From Pontibacter sp. HSC-14F20 (GTDB lineage Bacteria > Bacteroidota > Bacteroidia > Cytophagales > Hymenobacteraceae): a DNA stretch of 64,000 bases. A model generated the notes under the pieces. It did no database searches and was not told the origin of the DNA. It worked only from the letters and a program-made list of their open reading frames with translations. Location: positions 1-64,000 of the forward strand of contig NZ_JAHZTC010000015.1 in assembly GCF_019599265.1 (NCBI RefSeq), in the 5' to 3' direction. Made by a program: the position numbers and the translations under genes. The number at the start of each line of letters is the position of its first letter. Within the stretch, counting starts at the first letter, position 1. Shown piece after piece: positions 16,534 through 24,658 of this stretch.

Positions 16534-18519
16534 TTGAACCAACGATTGAAAAAAAGAATACTGATAGGGGCCGGCGTTGTGCTGGGCCTTTTCCTAATCC
16601 TTATTATTTCCCTGTTTGCATTTAGAAGTAGCCTGTTAAGCTATACTGTAAATCGTGTAGTGGAGAAAGTAGAGAGCCGCTACCCTGTTGATTTTAACAT
16701 TGGAAATGCCTCATTTACCGGACTTACCTCCGTGGTATTGAGCGACATAACCCTTGTTCCGCACGGACAGCCACAACTCTTTAAAACAGACAGCGTGCAT
16801 GCTACGGTAGGTTTCCGTTCTCTTTTTAAAGGGCGGATTGCGCTGCGTGAACTCAATGTGGCCAATGGCTATCTTACGGCTATAAAGGATGGAGACCGCA
16901 ACAACTTTTCGTTTCTTCTAAAAAAAGACAGCACACAGCCTGCCGATACTGCTGCCAAAGGCGATCGCAACTACGGCGAATTGCTCAACCGCGTGCTCGA
17001 AACGGCTTTCGATAACGTGCCTGATCAGGTGCATTTCAGTAACCTGAACGTTTCCTATACCTCGCCCAATCGTGTGATTGACGTGCGGATGCCGTTCCTG
17101 ACAATTGAGGACGGGAATATAGAGTCGGAAGTAGCCATCCGTACGGATTCTCTCACCAACAATATGTTTGTGAGGGGTACCATCAACCCTCGCGACTACA
17201 ATATCAAAGCAAGTTTCTATGCCTCCGATACGTTGGGCATCAGGCTGCCTTATATCCAGGAGAAATTCAGCGGCACAGTGGCTTTTGACACCCTGCATCT
17301 GGGCATGAAAGAGAAACGCTACCGCCGCGACAGACTGACCGTAAAAGGCAGCGCGATGGTAAACAACTTGACTGTGAACCACGAAAAACTGGCCGACGAG
17401 CCCATCTTTCTGCGCGAAGGTGCGGTTGAGTATGTGGTTTCGCTGGGCCAGAACCTATTTGTGGTGGACAGCCTGACAGAGGTTCGTGTAAACAAGGCCC
17501 GCGCCAACGTTTACGCTTCCTACAACAATGCTAATTCCAAGATCATCGACCTGAAAGTGCGCACAGAAGAGTTGCCGGCCAACGACTTTTTTGAGTCGCT
17601 GCCTACCGGACTTTTCGAGACGCTGGAAGGTATACAGGCCGAAGGAAAGCTCCAGTACAAGATGAAATTCCATGTCGACCTCGATAGCGTAGAGCGTGTG
17701 GTATTTGACTCTGACCTGGATGCGTCGGATGACTTTAAGGTTGTGAAATGGGGCAAGGCAAACCTGAATAAGCTGAAGGGGCCCTTTGTACACACCATGT
17801 ATGAGTATGGTAAACCGATCCGCACGTTTATGGTAGGGCCGTCGAATCCCTTTTATGCACCAATTAGTCAGATTTCGCCATACCTGCGTAATGCCGTGCT
17901 CACGGCAGAAGATGCAGGATTCTATAGCCACAAGGGTTTCCACGAAGAGGCTTTCCGGCAGGCTATTGCTACCAACATCAAGAAACGTGAGTTTGTGCGT
18001 GGTGGTAGTACCATTTCGATGCAGCTGGTGAAGAACGTGTTCCTGACGCGTAAGAAAACGGTATCCCGCAAAGTGGAGGAGGCCATCATCGTATGGCTGA
18101 TTGAAAACGAGGAGATCATTTCGAAGAACCGGATGTTTGAAATATACCTGAACATCATTGAGTGGGGCCCGGACGTGTACGGTGCCAAAGATGCCTCGCG
18201 GTTTTATTTTGGCAAGCAACCATCTGAACTCAACCTGGCAGAGTCCATCTTTTTGACCAGTATTATACCTAGCCCGAAACGTTACCGGTCTTCTTTTGAC
18301 AGTTACGGCAACCTCCGCAGCTGGAAGTCAGGTTATTATCGACTTATCGGGGGTATTATGGCGCGGCGTGGCCTCATCTCGCAGGCCGAGTACGAAAACC
18401 TGCAACCAAATGTGCGACTCTACGGCCGTGCGCGCGACCTGATCGTGACCGCGCCGGATGCCGATTATGAAGATACCACTGAATTTGAACTAGAAACAAT
18501 TGATATGCTGGGCTTCTAA
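16534..18519 (+). CDS. Membrane-anchored GT51 peptidoglycan glycosyltransferase with AsmA-like N-terminal region
   Basis: 661 aa from a TTG start; no ATG gives the N-terminal helix, so TTG is preferred. Residues 8-32 are a membrane anchor. Residues 35-420 are beta-rich and resemble AsmA/DUF748-like envelope proteins (FNIGNASFTGLTSVVLSDITLVP). The C-terminal 220 residues are a GT51 domain: TAEDAGFYSHKGF contains the catalytic Glu, and RGGSTISMQLVKNVFL and KNRMFEIYLNIIEWGPDVYGA are further signature blocks. GT51 enzymes polymerise lipid II glycan strands. There is no transpeptidase domain, so this is a monofunctional type, unusual in carrying the large N-terminal region. It is followed by its own terminator. 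Confidence 0.87.
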   Translation: MNQRLKKRILIGAGVVLGLFLILIISLFAFRSSLLSYTVNRVVEKVESRYPVDFNIGNASFTGLTSVVLSDITLVPHGQPQLFKTDSVHATVGFRSLFKGRIALRELNVANGYLTAIKDGDRNNFSFLLKKDSTQPADTAAKGDRNYGELLNRVLETAFDNVPDQVHFSNLNVSYTSPNRVIDVRMPFLTIEDGNIESEVAIRTDSLTNNMFVRGTINPRDYNIKASFYASDTLGIRLPYIQEKFSGTVAFDTLHLGMKEKRYRRDRLTVKGSAMVNNLTVNHEKLADEPIFLREGAVEYVVSLGQNLFVVDSLTEVRVNKARANVYASYNNANSKIIDLKVRTEELPANDFFESLPTGLFETLEGIQAEGKLQYKMKFHVDLDSVERVVFDSDLDASDDFKVVKWGKANLNKLKGPFVHTMYEYGKPIRTFMVGPSNPFYAPISQISPYLRNAVLTAEDAGFYSHKGFHEEAFRQAIATNIKKREFVRGGSTISMQLVKNVFLTRKKTVSRKVEEAIIVWLIENEEIISKNRMFEIYLNIIEWGPDVYGAKDASRFYFGKQPSELNLAESIFLTSIIPSPKRYRSSFDSYGNLRSWKSGYYRLIGGIMARRGLISQAEYENLQPNVRLYGRARDLIVTAPDADYEDTTEFELETIDMLGF

Positions 18520-18538
18520 GTCCTGACTATACCTGAAA

Positions 18539-18578
18539 CAACGGCCGGCGCTTGTAATTGCTCCGGCCGTTGTTTTGT
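18539..18578 (+). terminator. Terminator after the GT51 gene
   Basis: CAACGGCCGG (18539-18548) pairs with CCGGCCGTTG (18563-18572), 14-nt loop, followed by TTTTG. A CTATACCTG nonamer lies just before the hairpin. Confidence 0.85.
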
Positions 18579-18629
18579 TTTGGGACTGGCTATACCTGGC
18601 CTTCTCAATCAACTAAAGAAAACATACCT

Positions 18630-19703
18630 GTGAGCACACCCCAGACATCGCTACCTGACGACCCTAACTGCCAAGTAAACAAGCCTCGCTTTGGGGTGCG
18701 TAGTGTGCGGGAGCTTCTCGTTCGTGCCGGGTTCGACTGGTTCCTGCTGGCGTTGATCGTAATGATCGTGCTGGCCTGGCTTTGGCCGGAAGGAGGTATA
18801 GACCGGAAACCTATCTCGCTGGGTGATGTAGCAGGTATAGGGGTGTCCCTGATCTTCTTCTTTTACGGGCTGCGCCTGAGCCCCGAAAAGCTTCGGGCCG
18901 GCCTGGGCAGTTGGCGGCTCCATCTGGTAGTGCAGGCTTCTACCTTTCTGCTTTTCCCGCTACTGATCATGCCCCTACATGGATTCTTTGAAGGCACTCC
19001 GTATGAGTTGCTCTGGCTTGGGACATTCTATTTGGCGGCATTGCCCTCTACGGTGTCTTCATCGGTAGTGATGGTATCAATCGCGGGGGGCAATATTCCG
19101 GCGGCTATTTTCAATGCCAGTATTTCGAGTTTGGTAGGTGTGTTTGTCACGCCGCTCTGGATGGGGCTATACCTCACGGCCGGCTCCGGAGACTTCGACA
19201 TGGGGCAGGTGATGGGCAAGCTGGTACTGCAGGTACTGCTGCCGGTTACCCTGGGCATTGTGCTGCATCGCTACTGGGGAGCTTTTGCGGAGCGCAACCG
19301 CAAGCAGCTACGCTTATCTGATCAGATCATCATTTTGTTGATCGTCTATACCTCATTCAGCGAGTCCTTTGCCCGCGACATGTTTAGTGGGTACAGCATC
19401 GGAAACCTGCTGCTGCTCGGCCTGGCCATGATCGGTTTGTTTTTCTTAGTGTACGGCATCGTGCATTTGGTCAGCCGTGTGATGGGTTTCAGTCCTGCTG
19501 ACAGGATCACAGCCATCTTCTGTGGCTCCAAAAAGTCGCTGGTACATGGCACGGTAATGGCGAAGATGCTTTTCCCTGACGCTGATATGGTGGGATTGAT
19601 GCTCTTGCCTATTATGATCTACCACGCCTTGCAGCTCCTGGCCTCCAGCGCAATTGCGCAATCCATCGCCCGACGGTCTGGCTTGTCTTTAAAAAATGAG
19701 TGA
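18630..19703 (+). CDS. YfeH/SBF-like (bile acid:sodium symporter superfamily) membrane transporter
   Basis: 357 aa from the GTG at 18630. The frame is open upstream, but those codons lie in and after the preceding terminator, and the GTG (VSTPQTSLPDD) is the first sensible start. About ten helices. The pattern FFFYGLRLSPEKLRAGLGSWRLHLVVQ and ALPSTVSSSVVMVSIAGGNIPAAIFNASISSLVGVFVTPL closely follows the SBF_like branch represented by E. coli YfeH, whose substrate is not settled. The region GSKKSLVHGTVMAKMLF matches the crossing segment of the second half. The gene is monocistronic, between two terminators. Confidence 0.88.
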   Translation: MSTPQTSLPDDPNCQVNKPRFGVRSVRELLVRAGFDWFLLALIVMIVLAWLWPEGGIDRKPISLGDVAGIGVSLIFFFYGLRLSPEKLRAGLGSWRLHLVVQASTFLLFPLLIMPLHGFFEGTPYELLWLGTFYLAALPSTVSSSVVMVSIAGGNIPAAIFNASISSLVGVFVTPLWMGLYLTAGSGDFDMGQVMGKLVLQVLLPVTLGIVLHRYWGAFAERNRKQLRLSDQIIILLIVYTSFSESFARDMFSGYSIGNLLLLGLAMIGLFFLVYGIVHLVSRVMGFSPADRITAIFCGSKKSLVHGTVMAKMLFPDADMVGLMLLPIMIYHALQLLASSAIAQSIARRSGLSLKNE

Positions 19704-19710
19704 GGCATGA

Positions 19711-19743
19711 AAAAAGGGCTGTCCTAAGTGGACAGCCCTTTTT
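19711..19743. terminator. Bidirectional terminator between convergent genes
   Basis: Perfect 14-base inverted repeat AAAAAGGGCTGTCC (19711-19724) and GGACAGCCCTTTTT (19730-19743), loop TAAGT. A- and T-runs on both flanks suit both strands. Confidence 0.92.
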
Positions 19744-19775
19744 GATACTATTGGCTAAATAGTTGAGTGTTGTTG

Positions 19776-20099
19776 CTATGCAACCTGCTTAACAGGCTCT
19801 TCTTTTCTGGTTTCCTCTTCTTTCAATAATTTCTTATCCAGTATGAACGGTCCGAACGGCAGAAGCGAGGCAATTACGGCAGCTGCTACTTTCTTGATAG
19901 ACCAGTTGTGCGTCAGCGTCACTTCCAACACCGACATCATATACAGCACAAACAGCACGCCGTGTGCCCAGCCTGTGTACTTCACCACCTCAGGTATACC
20001 AGCCATGTACTTGATAGGCATCGCAATGCCCAGTAGGAGCAGGTAAGAGATACCTTCGTAAATGCCGATAGTGCGAAGTCTTGAAATAGGGGTTCTCAT
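19776..20099 (-). CDS. DUF3817 family small membrane protein
   Basis: 107 aa, three predicted helices (about 12-30, 42-62 and 70-88). The sequence RTIGIYEGISYLLLLGIAMPIKY followed by VKYTGWAHGVLFVLYM is the DUF3817 signature, with a conserved Glu in the first helix and a His in WAHG in the second. The C-terminal tail is charged (DKKLLKEEETRKEEPVKQ) and probably cytoplasmic. The function of the family is unknown; members occur widely as single genes. It is convergent with the YfeH-like transporter across a shared terminator. Confidence 0.88.
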   Translation of the reverse strand: MRTPISRLRTIGIYEGISYLLLLGIAMPIKYMAGIPEVVKYTGWAHGVLFVLYMMSVLEVTLTHNWSIKKVAAAVIASLLPFGPFILDKKLLKEEETRKEEPVKQVA

Positions 20100-20216
20100 A
20101 TTTTAATGCTTTTGTTCTGCTGCAATTTAGCACTTAACAGCTGAGTAACCCTAATCGTGCCATTGGAATGCAGAAAATTACGACAGACAGCAGGTATAGC
20201 TGCCAGGAGAAAAGAA

Positions 20217-20243
20217 AACAGGCTGCCTGTGGGGCAGCCTGTT
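20217..20243 (-). terminator. Terminator of the 20266-21129 lipoprotein gene
   Basis: AACAGGCTGCC and GGCAGCCTGTT pair perfectly over 11 bases with a 5-nt loop; on the minus strand it is followed by TTCTTTTCT. Confidence 0.8.
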
Positions 20244-20265
20244 GTACTTGAAGGGGAGTATGCTA

Positions 20266-21129
20266 TTAGTTTAAAGTTATTGGGGCTGCAACAACTTTTA
20301 CTTTTTCACCAGCATTATCTGTGCCTTCGACAGACCAACCACCTGTAATCTCATCTTCTTGGTTCTTTTTAAAGTTCTTGAAAGTGATGGTAAATGTATT
20401 GTTGTAACCGGAAGCTATATTGCCTAACTGCCATGAAATTTTGCTGTTGCTCTTATCATTGCCTATAGCAGTGTCTTCTTCATTTGCTTCGACATTCTTA
20501 CTGTCAATTGCTGAAACAAGCTCAGTAAATGCTGTTAAGCCCCCCTGGATTTTGGCTCCATTGATTGTTATGCAGGATTTAAAAGTATACTTTACAGTAT
20601 ATTCTGTATAGCCCACGTATTTGGTTGAGCTAATTAGTTCGCCTCTTAATTCGGTGTTCTGGCAATTATCTAAAACTTCAAGATCCACTTTTGTATCGGT
20701 GTTTTCAAAGGACTTACCACCACCAGTATACTTTGTATTCCACTGAATAGTACCAGCGGCATCGGGAGTAAAGGTATAGCTCAGAGTAGGTGCAGCCTTT
20801 TTCTCATCTGAATGAGCCACAGATTCCCATCCTAAGTCTGTCATTCTCTGTAAAATAAGGTTTCCTGATGTCAGTTTTTCTTCGCTAGCTGAAGGTTCTG
20901 TTACTGTAATTGATATAGTAACCGGTCTACCAACCACAGCCGGTGATTCTGAGAAATTAATAGTTATTACAGGGGCTAGTTTTTTGTCACTATTGTTATC
21001 AGTCACGCCTCCCTTAGCCGCATCAATACTCGATGCATTCAAACCTACCTCATCCAAATCTTTGGTACAGCTTGTGAAGGTTCCGGCTATCATGAGTAGC
21101 GCGATGGTAATAGTAGATAATCTTTTCAT
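20266..21129 (-). CDS. Lipoprotein of unknown function with Ig-like repeats
   Basis: 287 aa. A lipobox ends at TFTSC (Cys about 20), so the product is probably outer-membrane anchored. The mature part has two beta-sandwich-like sections: about 55-155 (VITINFSESPAVVGRPVTISITVTEP to WNTKYTGGG, resembling an Ig-like fold of surface proteins) and about 165-285, with two cysteines (DNCQNTE, KSCITING). No enzyme motif is seen. Codons are more AT-rich than in neighbouring genes and the dispersed nonamer is almost absent, which fits a newer arrival. It is flanked by terminators on both sides, so it is expressed alone. Confidence 0.8.
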   Translation of the reverse strand: MKRLSTITIALLMIAGTFTSCTKDLDEVGLNASSIDAAKGGVTDNNSDKKLAPVITINFSESPAVVGRPVTISITVTEPSASEEKLTSGNLILQRMTDLGWESVAHSDEKKAAPTLSYTFTPDAAGTIQWNTKYTGGGKSFENTDTKVDLEVLDNCQNTELRGELISSTKYVGYTEYTVKYTFKSCITINGAKIQGGLTAFTELVSAIDSKNVEANEEDTAIGNDKSNSKISWQLGNIASGYNNTFTITFKNFKKNQEDEITGGWSVEGTDNAGEKVKVVAAPITLN

Positions 21130-21370
21130 TTTGATTTTTATAAGGGTTTGTGGTTTGACTTAGGTTGTGCTTATGTTATGGTGAAATTGTAATAAATAAT
21201 TTTATTATTAAAATATATTTATATAAATATTTTTAAATAAAAGCCATTTAATTATAATAATGTGCGCTGAATTGTACTAAAATCTCAGAGGTCAAACACG
21301 GATATTAAGCTGATAAATAATACCAGATCACAAATACTGATAAGCCAATTACTGGCAATTGCACAAACAA

Positions 21371-21412
21371 AACAGCCTGACAGCTCTCAAATAAGAAGCT
21401 GTCAGGCTGTTT
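21371..21412 (-). terminator. Terminator after aroF
   Basis: Perfect 15-base inverted repeat AACAGCCTGACAGCT and AGCTGTCAGGCTGTT with a 12-nt loop, flanked by A-rich and T-rich tracts. It lies about 20 bases beyond the aroF stop. Confidence 0.9.
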
Positions 21413-21432
21413 TGTTATGCCCGCAAACCAGA

Positions 21433-22545
21433 CTACGAACTCAGGCCGTAGTTGTAAAGATGCGTACGGGCATATTGCGAACGCACTTCCTGGAAAATGG
21501 TCTTCACAAAGGACTGGTCTATACCTGCGCTGCTGGCTTGGTGCAGAAGATTTTCCAGTACCAGATCCCAGCGTACCGGGTCCGGCGTCTCAGTGTTCTG
21601 GTCAGACGGTCTGCTGTAATCGCTAAGCTGTGCTGTTACTTTGGTGCGGCGCGATAATAAGGTCAGCAACTCATCGTCGAGGTGCTCTATTTCCTTACGA
21701 AGCTTTTCCAACTGCGCGTTTTGCTTCAGTTTTTCAGTTGGTGTATGCTGCTTTTTCAAGGCCTGCAGGAGCATGTGCAACTCCTGCGGCATGATCTGCT
21801 GCTGTGCATCGCTTAGGGCGGCAGCAGGGTTGTGGTGTGACTCCACCATCAGGCCGTCATAACCCAGGTCGAGGGCGCGCTGGCTTACCGGACGGAGCAG
21901 ACTGCGACGACCTGCTATATGGCTGGCATCGCAGTACATGGCCAGGTTAGGTACCTGCTGGCGCAGCTCCAGTGCATGCTCCCACTTCGGGTGGTTGCGG
22001 TAAGGCGCGTTGTCCAGGGTAGAAAAGCCGCGGTGCAGGGCGCCCAGATCCGAGATGCCGTTGTTGTGCAAACGCTCCAAGGCGCCCAGCCACAAAGCCA
22101 TGTCAGGGTTTACAGGGTTCTTTACAAGTACAGCTACCTGCACGCCTTTTAGCGCATCGGCTATCTCCTGCACCAGAAAAGGGTTTACCGTCGTGTGGGC
22201 TCCAATCAGCAGGATGTCTACGCCGTGACTAAGGGCTTGCCCGGTTTGTGAGGCGTTGGCCACTTCGCAGGCAGTACGCAATCCGGTTTCCTGTTTCACG
22301 GTGCGTAACCACTCCAGCCCGATCGTGCCTACTCCCTGAAAGCTACCCGGGCGGGTGCGCGGCTTCCAAATGCCCGCTCTGAATACCGACACTCCTTTTA
22401 CCTTTTTCAGGCCAAGGGCGGTTTGCAACATTTGCCCTTCACTCTCAGCGCTGCACGGACCTGCAATTACCATTGGTCGCTTACTGCTTACCAATTGGCT
22501 CTGCTGCCCTGCTAACTTCATGCTGCTGTGTGCTGATGTACTCAT
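21433..22545 (-). CDS. aroF: Bifunctional DAHP synthase / chorismate mutase
   Basis: 370 aa. Residues about 20-265 are a DAHP synthase of the KdsA-like family: RPMVIAGPCSAES, the substrate-binding FRAGIWKPRTRPGSFQG, and YCDASHIAGRR plus GLMVESHHNP with metal ligands. Residues about 280-365 are an AroQ-type chorismate mutase (LEKLRKEIEHLDDELLTLLSRR). This domain order, synthase first, is the Bacteroidota arrangement and the reverse of Bacillus. It catalyses the first shikimate step (PEP plus erythrose 4-phosphate) and chorismate to prephenate, so it commits carbon to Phe and Tyr. Expression is very probably controlled by the attenuator upstream (22578-22717). Confidence 0.95.
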   Translation of the reverse strand: MSTSAHSSMKLAGQQSQLVSSKRPMVIAGPCSAESEGQMLQTALGLKKVKGVSVFRAGIWKPRTRPGSFQGVGTIGLEWLRTVKQETGLRTACEVANASQTGQALSHGVDILLIGAHTTVNPFLVQEIADALKGVQVAVLVKNPVNPDMALWLGALERLHNNGISDLGALHRGFSTLDNAPYRNHPKWEHALELRQQVPNLAMYCDASHIAGRRSLLRPVSQRALDLGYDGLMVESHHNPAAALSDAQQQIMPQELHMLLQALKKQHTPTEKLKQNAQLEKLRKEIEHLDDELLTLLSRRTKVTAQLSDYSRPSDQNTETPDPVRWDLVLENLLHQASSAGIDQSFVKTIFQEVRSQYARTHLYNYGLSS

Positions 22546-22577
22546 GAGTATATGTAGTTTAAAATATGCCTTAAAAC

Positions 22578-22605
22578 AAAAAAGCCCCGCTTGTGGCGGG
22601 GCTCC
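22578..22605 (-). terminator. Attenuator terminator in the aroF leader
   Basis: On the minus strand GCCCCGC-CACAA-GCGGGGC is followed by TTTTTTGTTTT and ends about 35 bases before the aroF ATG. The 5' arm with its GGA lead (GGAGCCCCG, 22597-22605) can instead pair with CGGGGCTCC at 22657-22665 inside the leader ORF, which would prevent the terminator from forming. Confidence 0.85.
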
Positions 22606-22630
22606 TATGGTATTTGTGTATGTTGATGTT

Positions 22631-22717
22631 TTACCTAACGCACAAAGTTCTACCAGGGAGCCCCGTTGGAGGCACCAGCTTAGAATTTGTAAAAATATAG
22701 GCGTTAGCGAAAATCAT
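22631..22717 (-). CDS. Leader peptide of aroF (attenuation)
   Basis: 28 codons, too short for ordinary gene callers. ATG at 22717, stop TAA at 22633-22631, preceded by AAGAAGAA. The peptide begins MIFANAYIFTN, with Phe, Tyr and Phe as codons 3, 7 and 9, and ends GRTLCVR. Codons 18-21 contain the antiterminator arm CGGGGCTCC. Stalling at the early aromatic codons would leave that arm free to pair with GGAGCCCCG of the terminator and allow read-through; full translation would cover it and let the terminator form. This is the classic layout of an aromatic amino-acid attenuator and fits the downstream Phe/Tyr enzyme. Translation is inferred, not shown. Confidence 0.75.
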   Translation of the reverse strand: MIFANAYIFTNSKLVPPTGLPGRTLCVR

Positions 22718-22763
22718 TTCTTCTTAATTATTCTGCAATTGAAGTCATTTAAAATCACAAAAG

Positions 22764-22771
22764 CAAATATA
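22764..22771 (-). promoter_or_regulatory. Probable -7 box of the aroF leader transcript
   Basis: TATATTTG on the minus strand matches TAnnTTTG exactly and lies 47 bases before the leader ATG, between terC and aroF. The -33 region (GATTTTTAAC) is a poor match. Confidence 0.5.
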
Positions 22772-22809
22772 TAGATTAGATTTTAGTTAAAAATCTTACA
22801 TAATCTTCT

Positions 22810-23760
22810 TTAAGGAATGTTAGCATCAGGCGGTGGCGGCAGCTCATTGTCCTTTTTCGGGAAGAGGAGCGAGGCCACAATCGATACTGTTAGAATACCA
22901 GCTACTACCAACAGGGCATAGCGCATATCCATGTGATAAATATCGCTTAGGAGCAGCTTTGCACCAATGAAAACGAGGATCAGCGACAGGCCATAGTGCA
23001 GGTAATGGAACAGTTGCATAATACCGGCCAAAGCAAAGTAAAGCGCTCGCAGGCCAAGCAATGCAAATACGTTGGAGGTATAAACGATGAACGGATCTTT
23101 TGAAATAGCCAGAATAGCAGGTATAGAATCGGCTGCGAACACCACGTCTGTACTCTCCACCATAATCAGCACCAGAAAGAGTGGTGTGGCGTGGAGCTTT
23201 CCTTCTATTCGGGTGAAGAACTTGCCACCCACAGCTGTTTTCGTGAAGCGCAGCTTCTGGCTTGCCCACACAATCAAAGGGTTTTGCTCCGGGTGAAGCT
23301 CATCATCCTGCTTGGTAAAGGCCATCTTCGCGCCTGTGTAGATCAAAAAGGCACCGAGTATGTAGATGATGAAGTGGAACTTGGCGATAAGGGCCACACC
23401 CACTAGAATGAAGATTCCGCGAAGCACCAAAGCACCAATAATACCCCAGAACAGAATTTTGTGCTGATACTGTTGCGGGACTTTAAAGAAGCTGAATATC
23501 AGGATGAAGACAAAGAGGTTATCAACGCTCAGCGATTTCTCGATCAGGTAGGCTGTCAGGAACTCCATCGCGGGGCCAGAGCCCTTCCAGAAGTAAATGC
23601 CCACATTAAAGAGCAGCGAAAGGGCAATCCAGAAAGCGCTCCAGAGCAGCGCCTCTTTGATCTTTACCACATGCTCTTTGCGATGGAACACAAATAAGTC
23701 CAGCCCTAGCAGCAGTAGGATAAAGGCGTTGAATATGACCCAGAAAAGAATATCATCCAT
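22810..23760 (-). CDS. TerC/Alx family membrane protein
   Basis: 316 aa, about eight or nine helices. It has the TerC family core: WSAFWIALSLLFNVGIYF, YLIEKSLSVDNLFVFILIFSFF with the conserved acidic SVDN, MVESTDVVFAADSIPAILAIS with the second acidic motif (ESTDVVFAxDS), and FALLGLRALYFAL. Conserved acidic residues in the two inverted halves suggest metal binding; Alx and TerC members are linked to manganese export and membrane-protein metalation. The C-terminus ends in a Pro-rich tail. A perfect -7 box, TATGTTTG, is at 23789-23796, about 28 bases upstream of the ATG, without a clear -33. The aroF leader promoter begins just beyond its stop. Confidence 0.92.
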   Translation of the reverse strand: MDDILFWVIFNAFILLLLGLDLFVFHRKEHVVKIKEALLWSAFWIALSLLFNVGIYFWKGSGPAMEFLTAYLIEKSLSVDNLFVFILIFSFFKVPQQYQHKILFWGIIGALVLRGIFILVGVALIAKFHFIIYILGAFLIYTGAKMAFTKQDDELHPEQNPLIVWASQKLRFTKTAVGGKFFTRIEGKLHATPLFLVLIMVESTDVVFAADSIPAILAISKDPFIVYTSNVFALLGLRALYFALAGIMQLFHYLHYGLSLILVFIGAKLLLSDIYHMDMRYALLVVAGILTVSIVASLLFPKKDNELPPPPDANIP

Positions 23761-23910
23761 AGGTTAAAGTGCTGAGCATGTTAGCCTACAAACATAAGTA
23801 GACACAATTGTGCTTCATCTGTAAAGATAACTGATTTAGCACGGCATAAGCATTATCGACCACAAGAATATATTTGGGCAAATGAGCAGTCGGCCAGGTA
23901 TAGCCGGTAG

Positions 23911-24645
23911 CTAATAACGGTCGAAATGACGGAAAAAACTGTTCACTTTCATTCGTATTACGCCCAGCACCGCCTCTTTAAATATACCTGACGACATCTT
24001 GGACTGACCTTTGGTGCGGTCAGTGAAAATGATCGGCACCTCCTTGATTCTGAAGCCATACTTAAAAGTGAGGAATTTCATCTCAATCTGGAAAGCATAG
24101 CCGACAAAGCGAATCTTGTTGAGTTGGATGGTCTCGAGCACTTTGCGGTGGTAGCACACAAAACCAGCGGTAGTATCGGCAATGGGCATACCGGTGATCA
24201 GGCGCACGTACAAACTGGCAAACCACGACATCAGCACACGACTCATAGGCCAGTTCACCACGTTTACACCCTGCACATAGCGGCTGCCGATAGACATGTG
24301 GTGCCCTTCTGCGGCACATGCCTGGTAAAGGCGCACCAGGTCGTCAGGGTTATGCGAAAAGTCGGCATCCATCTCAAAAATGTACTCGTAGCCCTGGCGC
24401 AGCGCATACTTGAAACCGTGAATGTAGGCGGTGCCCAAGCCCAGTTTGCCGGTACGTGACTCCAGGTGCAGACGCTCTGTAAACTCCTGCTGCAGGGTGC
24501 GTACGATATCGGCAGTGCCATCCGGAGAGCTGTCGTCCACGATCAGCAGATCGAAAGGGTGGGGGAGTGACATCACCTTCCTAATAATAGCCTCAATATT
24601 TTCCTTTTCGTTGTAGGTCGGTATGATCACCAGCGAGTCATTCAT
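23911..24645 (-). CDS. Polyprenol-phosphate mannosyl/glucosyltransferase (DPM1-like GT2)
   Basis: 244 aa, the short soluble form. It has all the marks of the family: LVIIPTYNEKENIEAII, VDDSSPDGTADIV (about 36-48), MDADFSHNPDDLVRL (about 94-108, DxD), GSRYVQG and the C-terminal IIFTDRTKGQSKMS. These enzymes transfer mannose or glucose to polyprenyl phosphate on the cytoplasmic face of the membrane, giving a donor for glycan or protein glycosylation. The nucleotide sugar is not certain from sequence. Its ATG is 13 bases after the hemY stop, in the same direction, so the two are likely co-transcribed although not related in pathway. Confidence 0.92.
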   Translation of the reverse strand: MNDSLVIIPTYNEKENIEAIIRKVMSLPHPFDLLIVDDSSPDGTADIVRTLQQEFTERLHLESRTGKLGLGTAYIHGFKYALRQGYEYIFEMDADFSHNPDDLVRLYQACAAEGHHMSIGSRYVQGVNVVNWPMSRVLMSWFASLYVRLITGMPIADTTAGFVCYHRKVLETIQLNKIRFVGYAFQIEMKFLTFKYGFRIKEVPIIFTDRTKGQSKMSSGIFKEAVLGVIRMKVNSFFRHFDRY

Positions 24646-24658
24646 ACCGCAAATATAG

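Noticed and set aside
18558-18629. Upstream start of the YfeH-like transporter
   Set aside because: These codons come from the terminator hairpin and nonamer; GTG at 18630 is the first sensible start.
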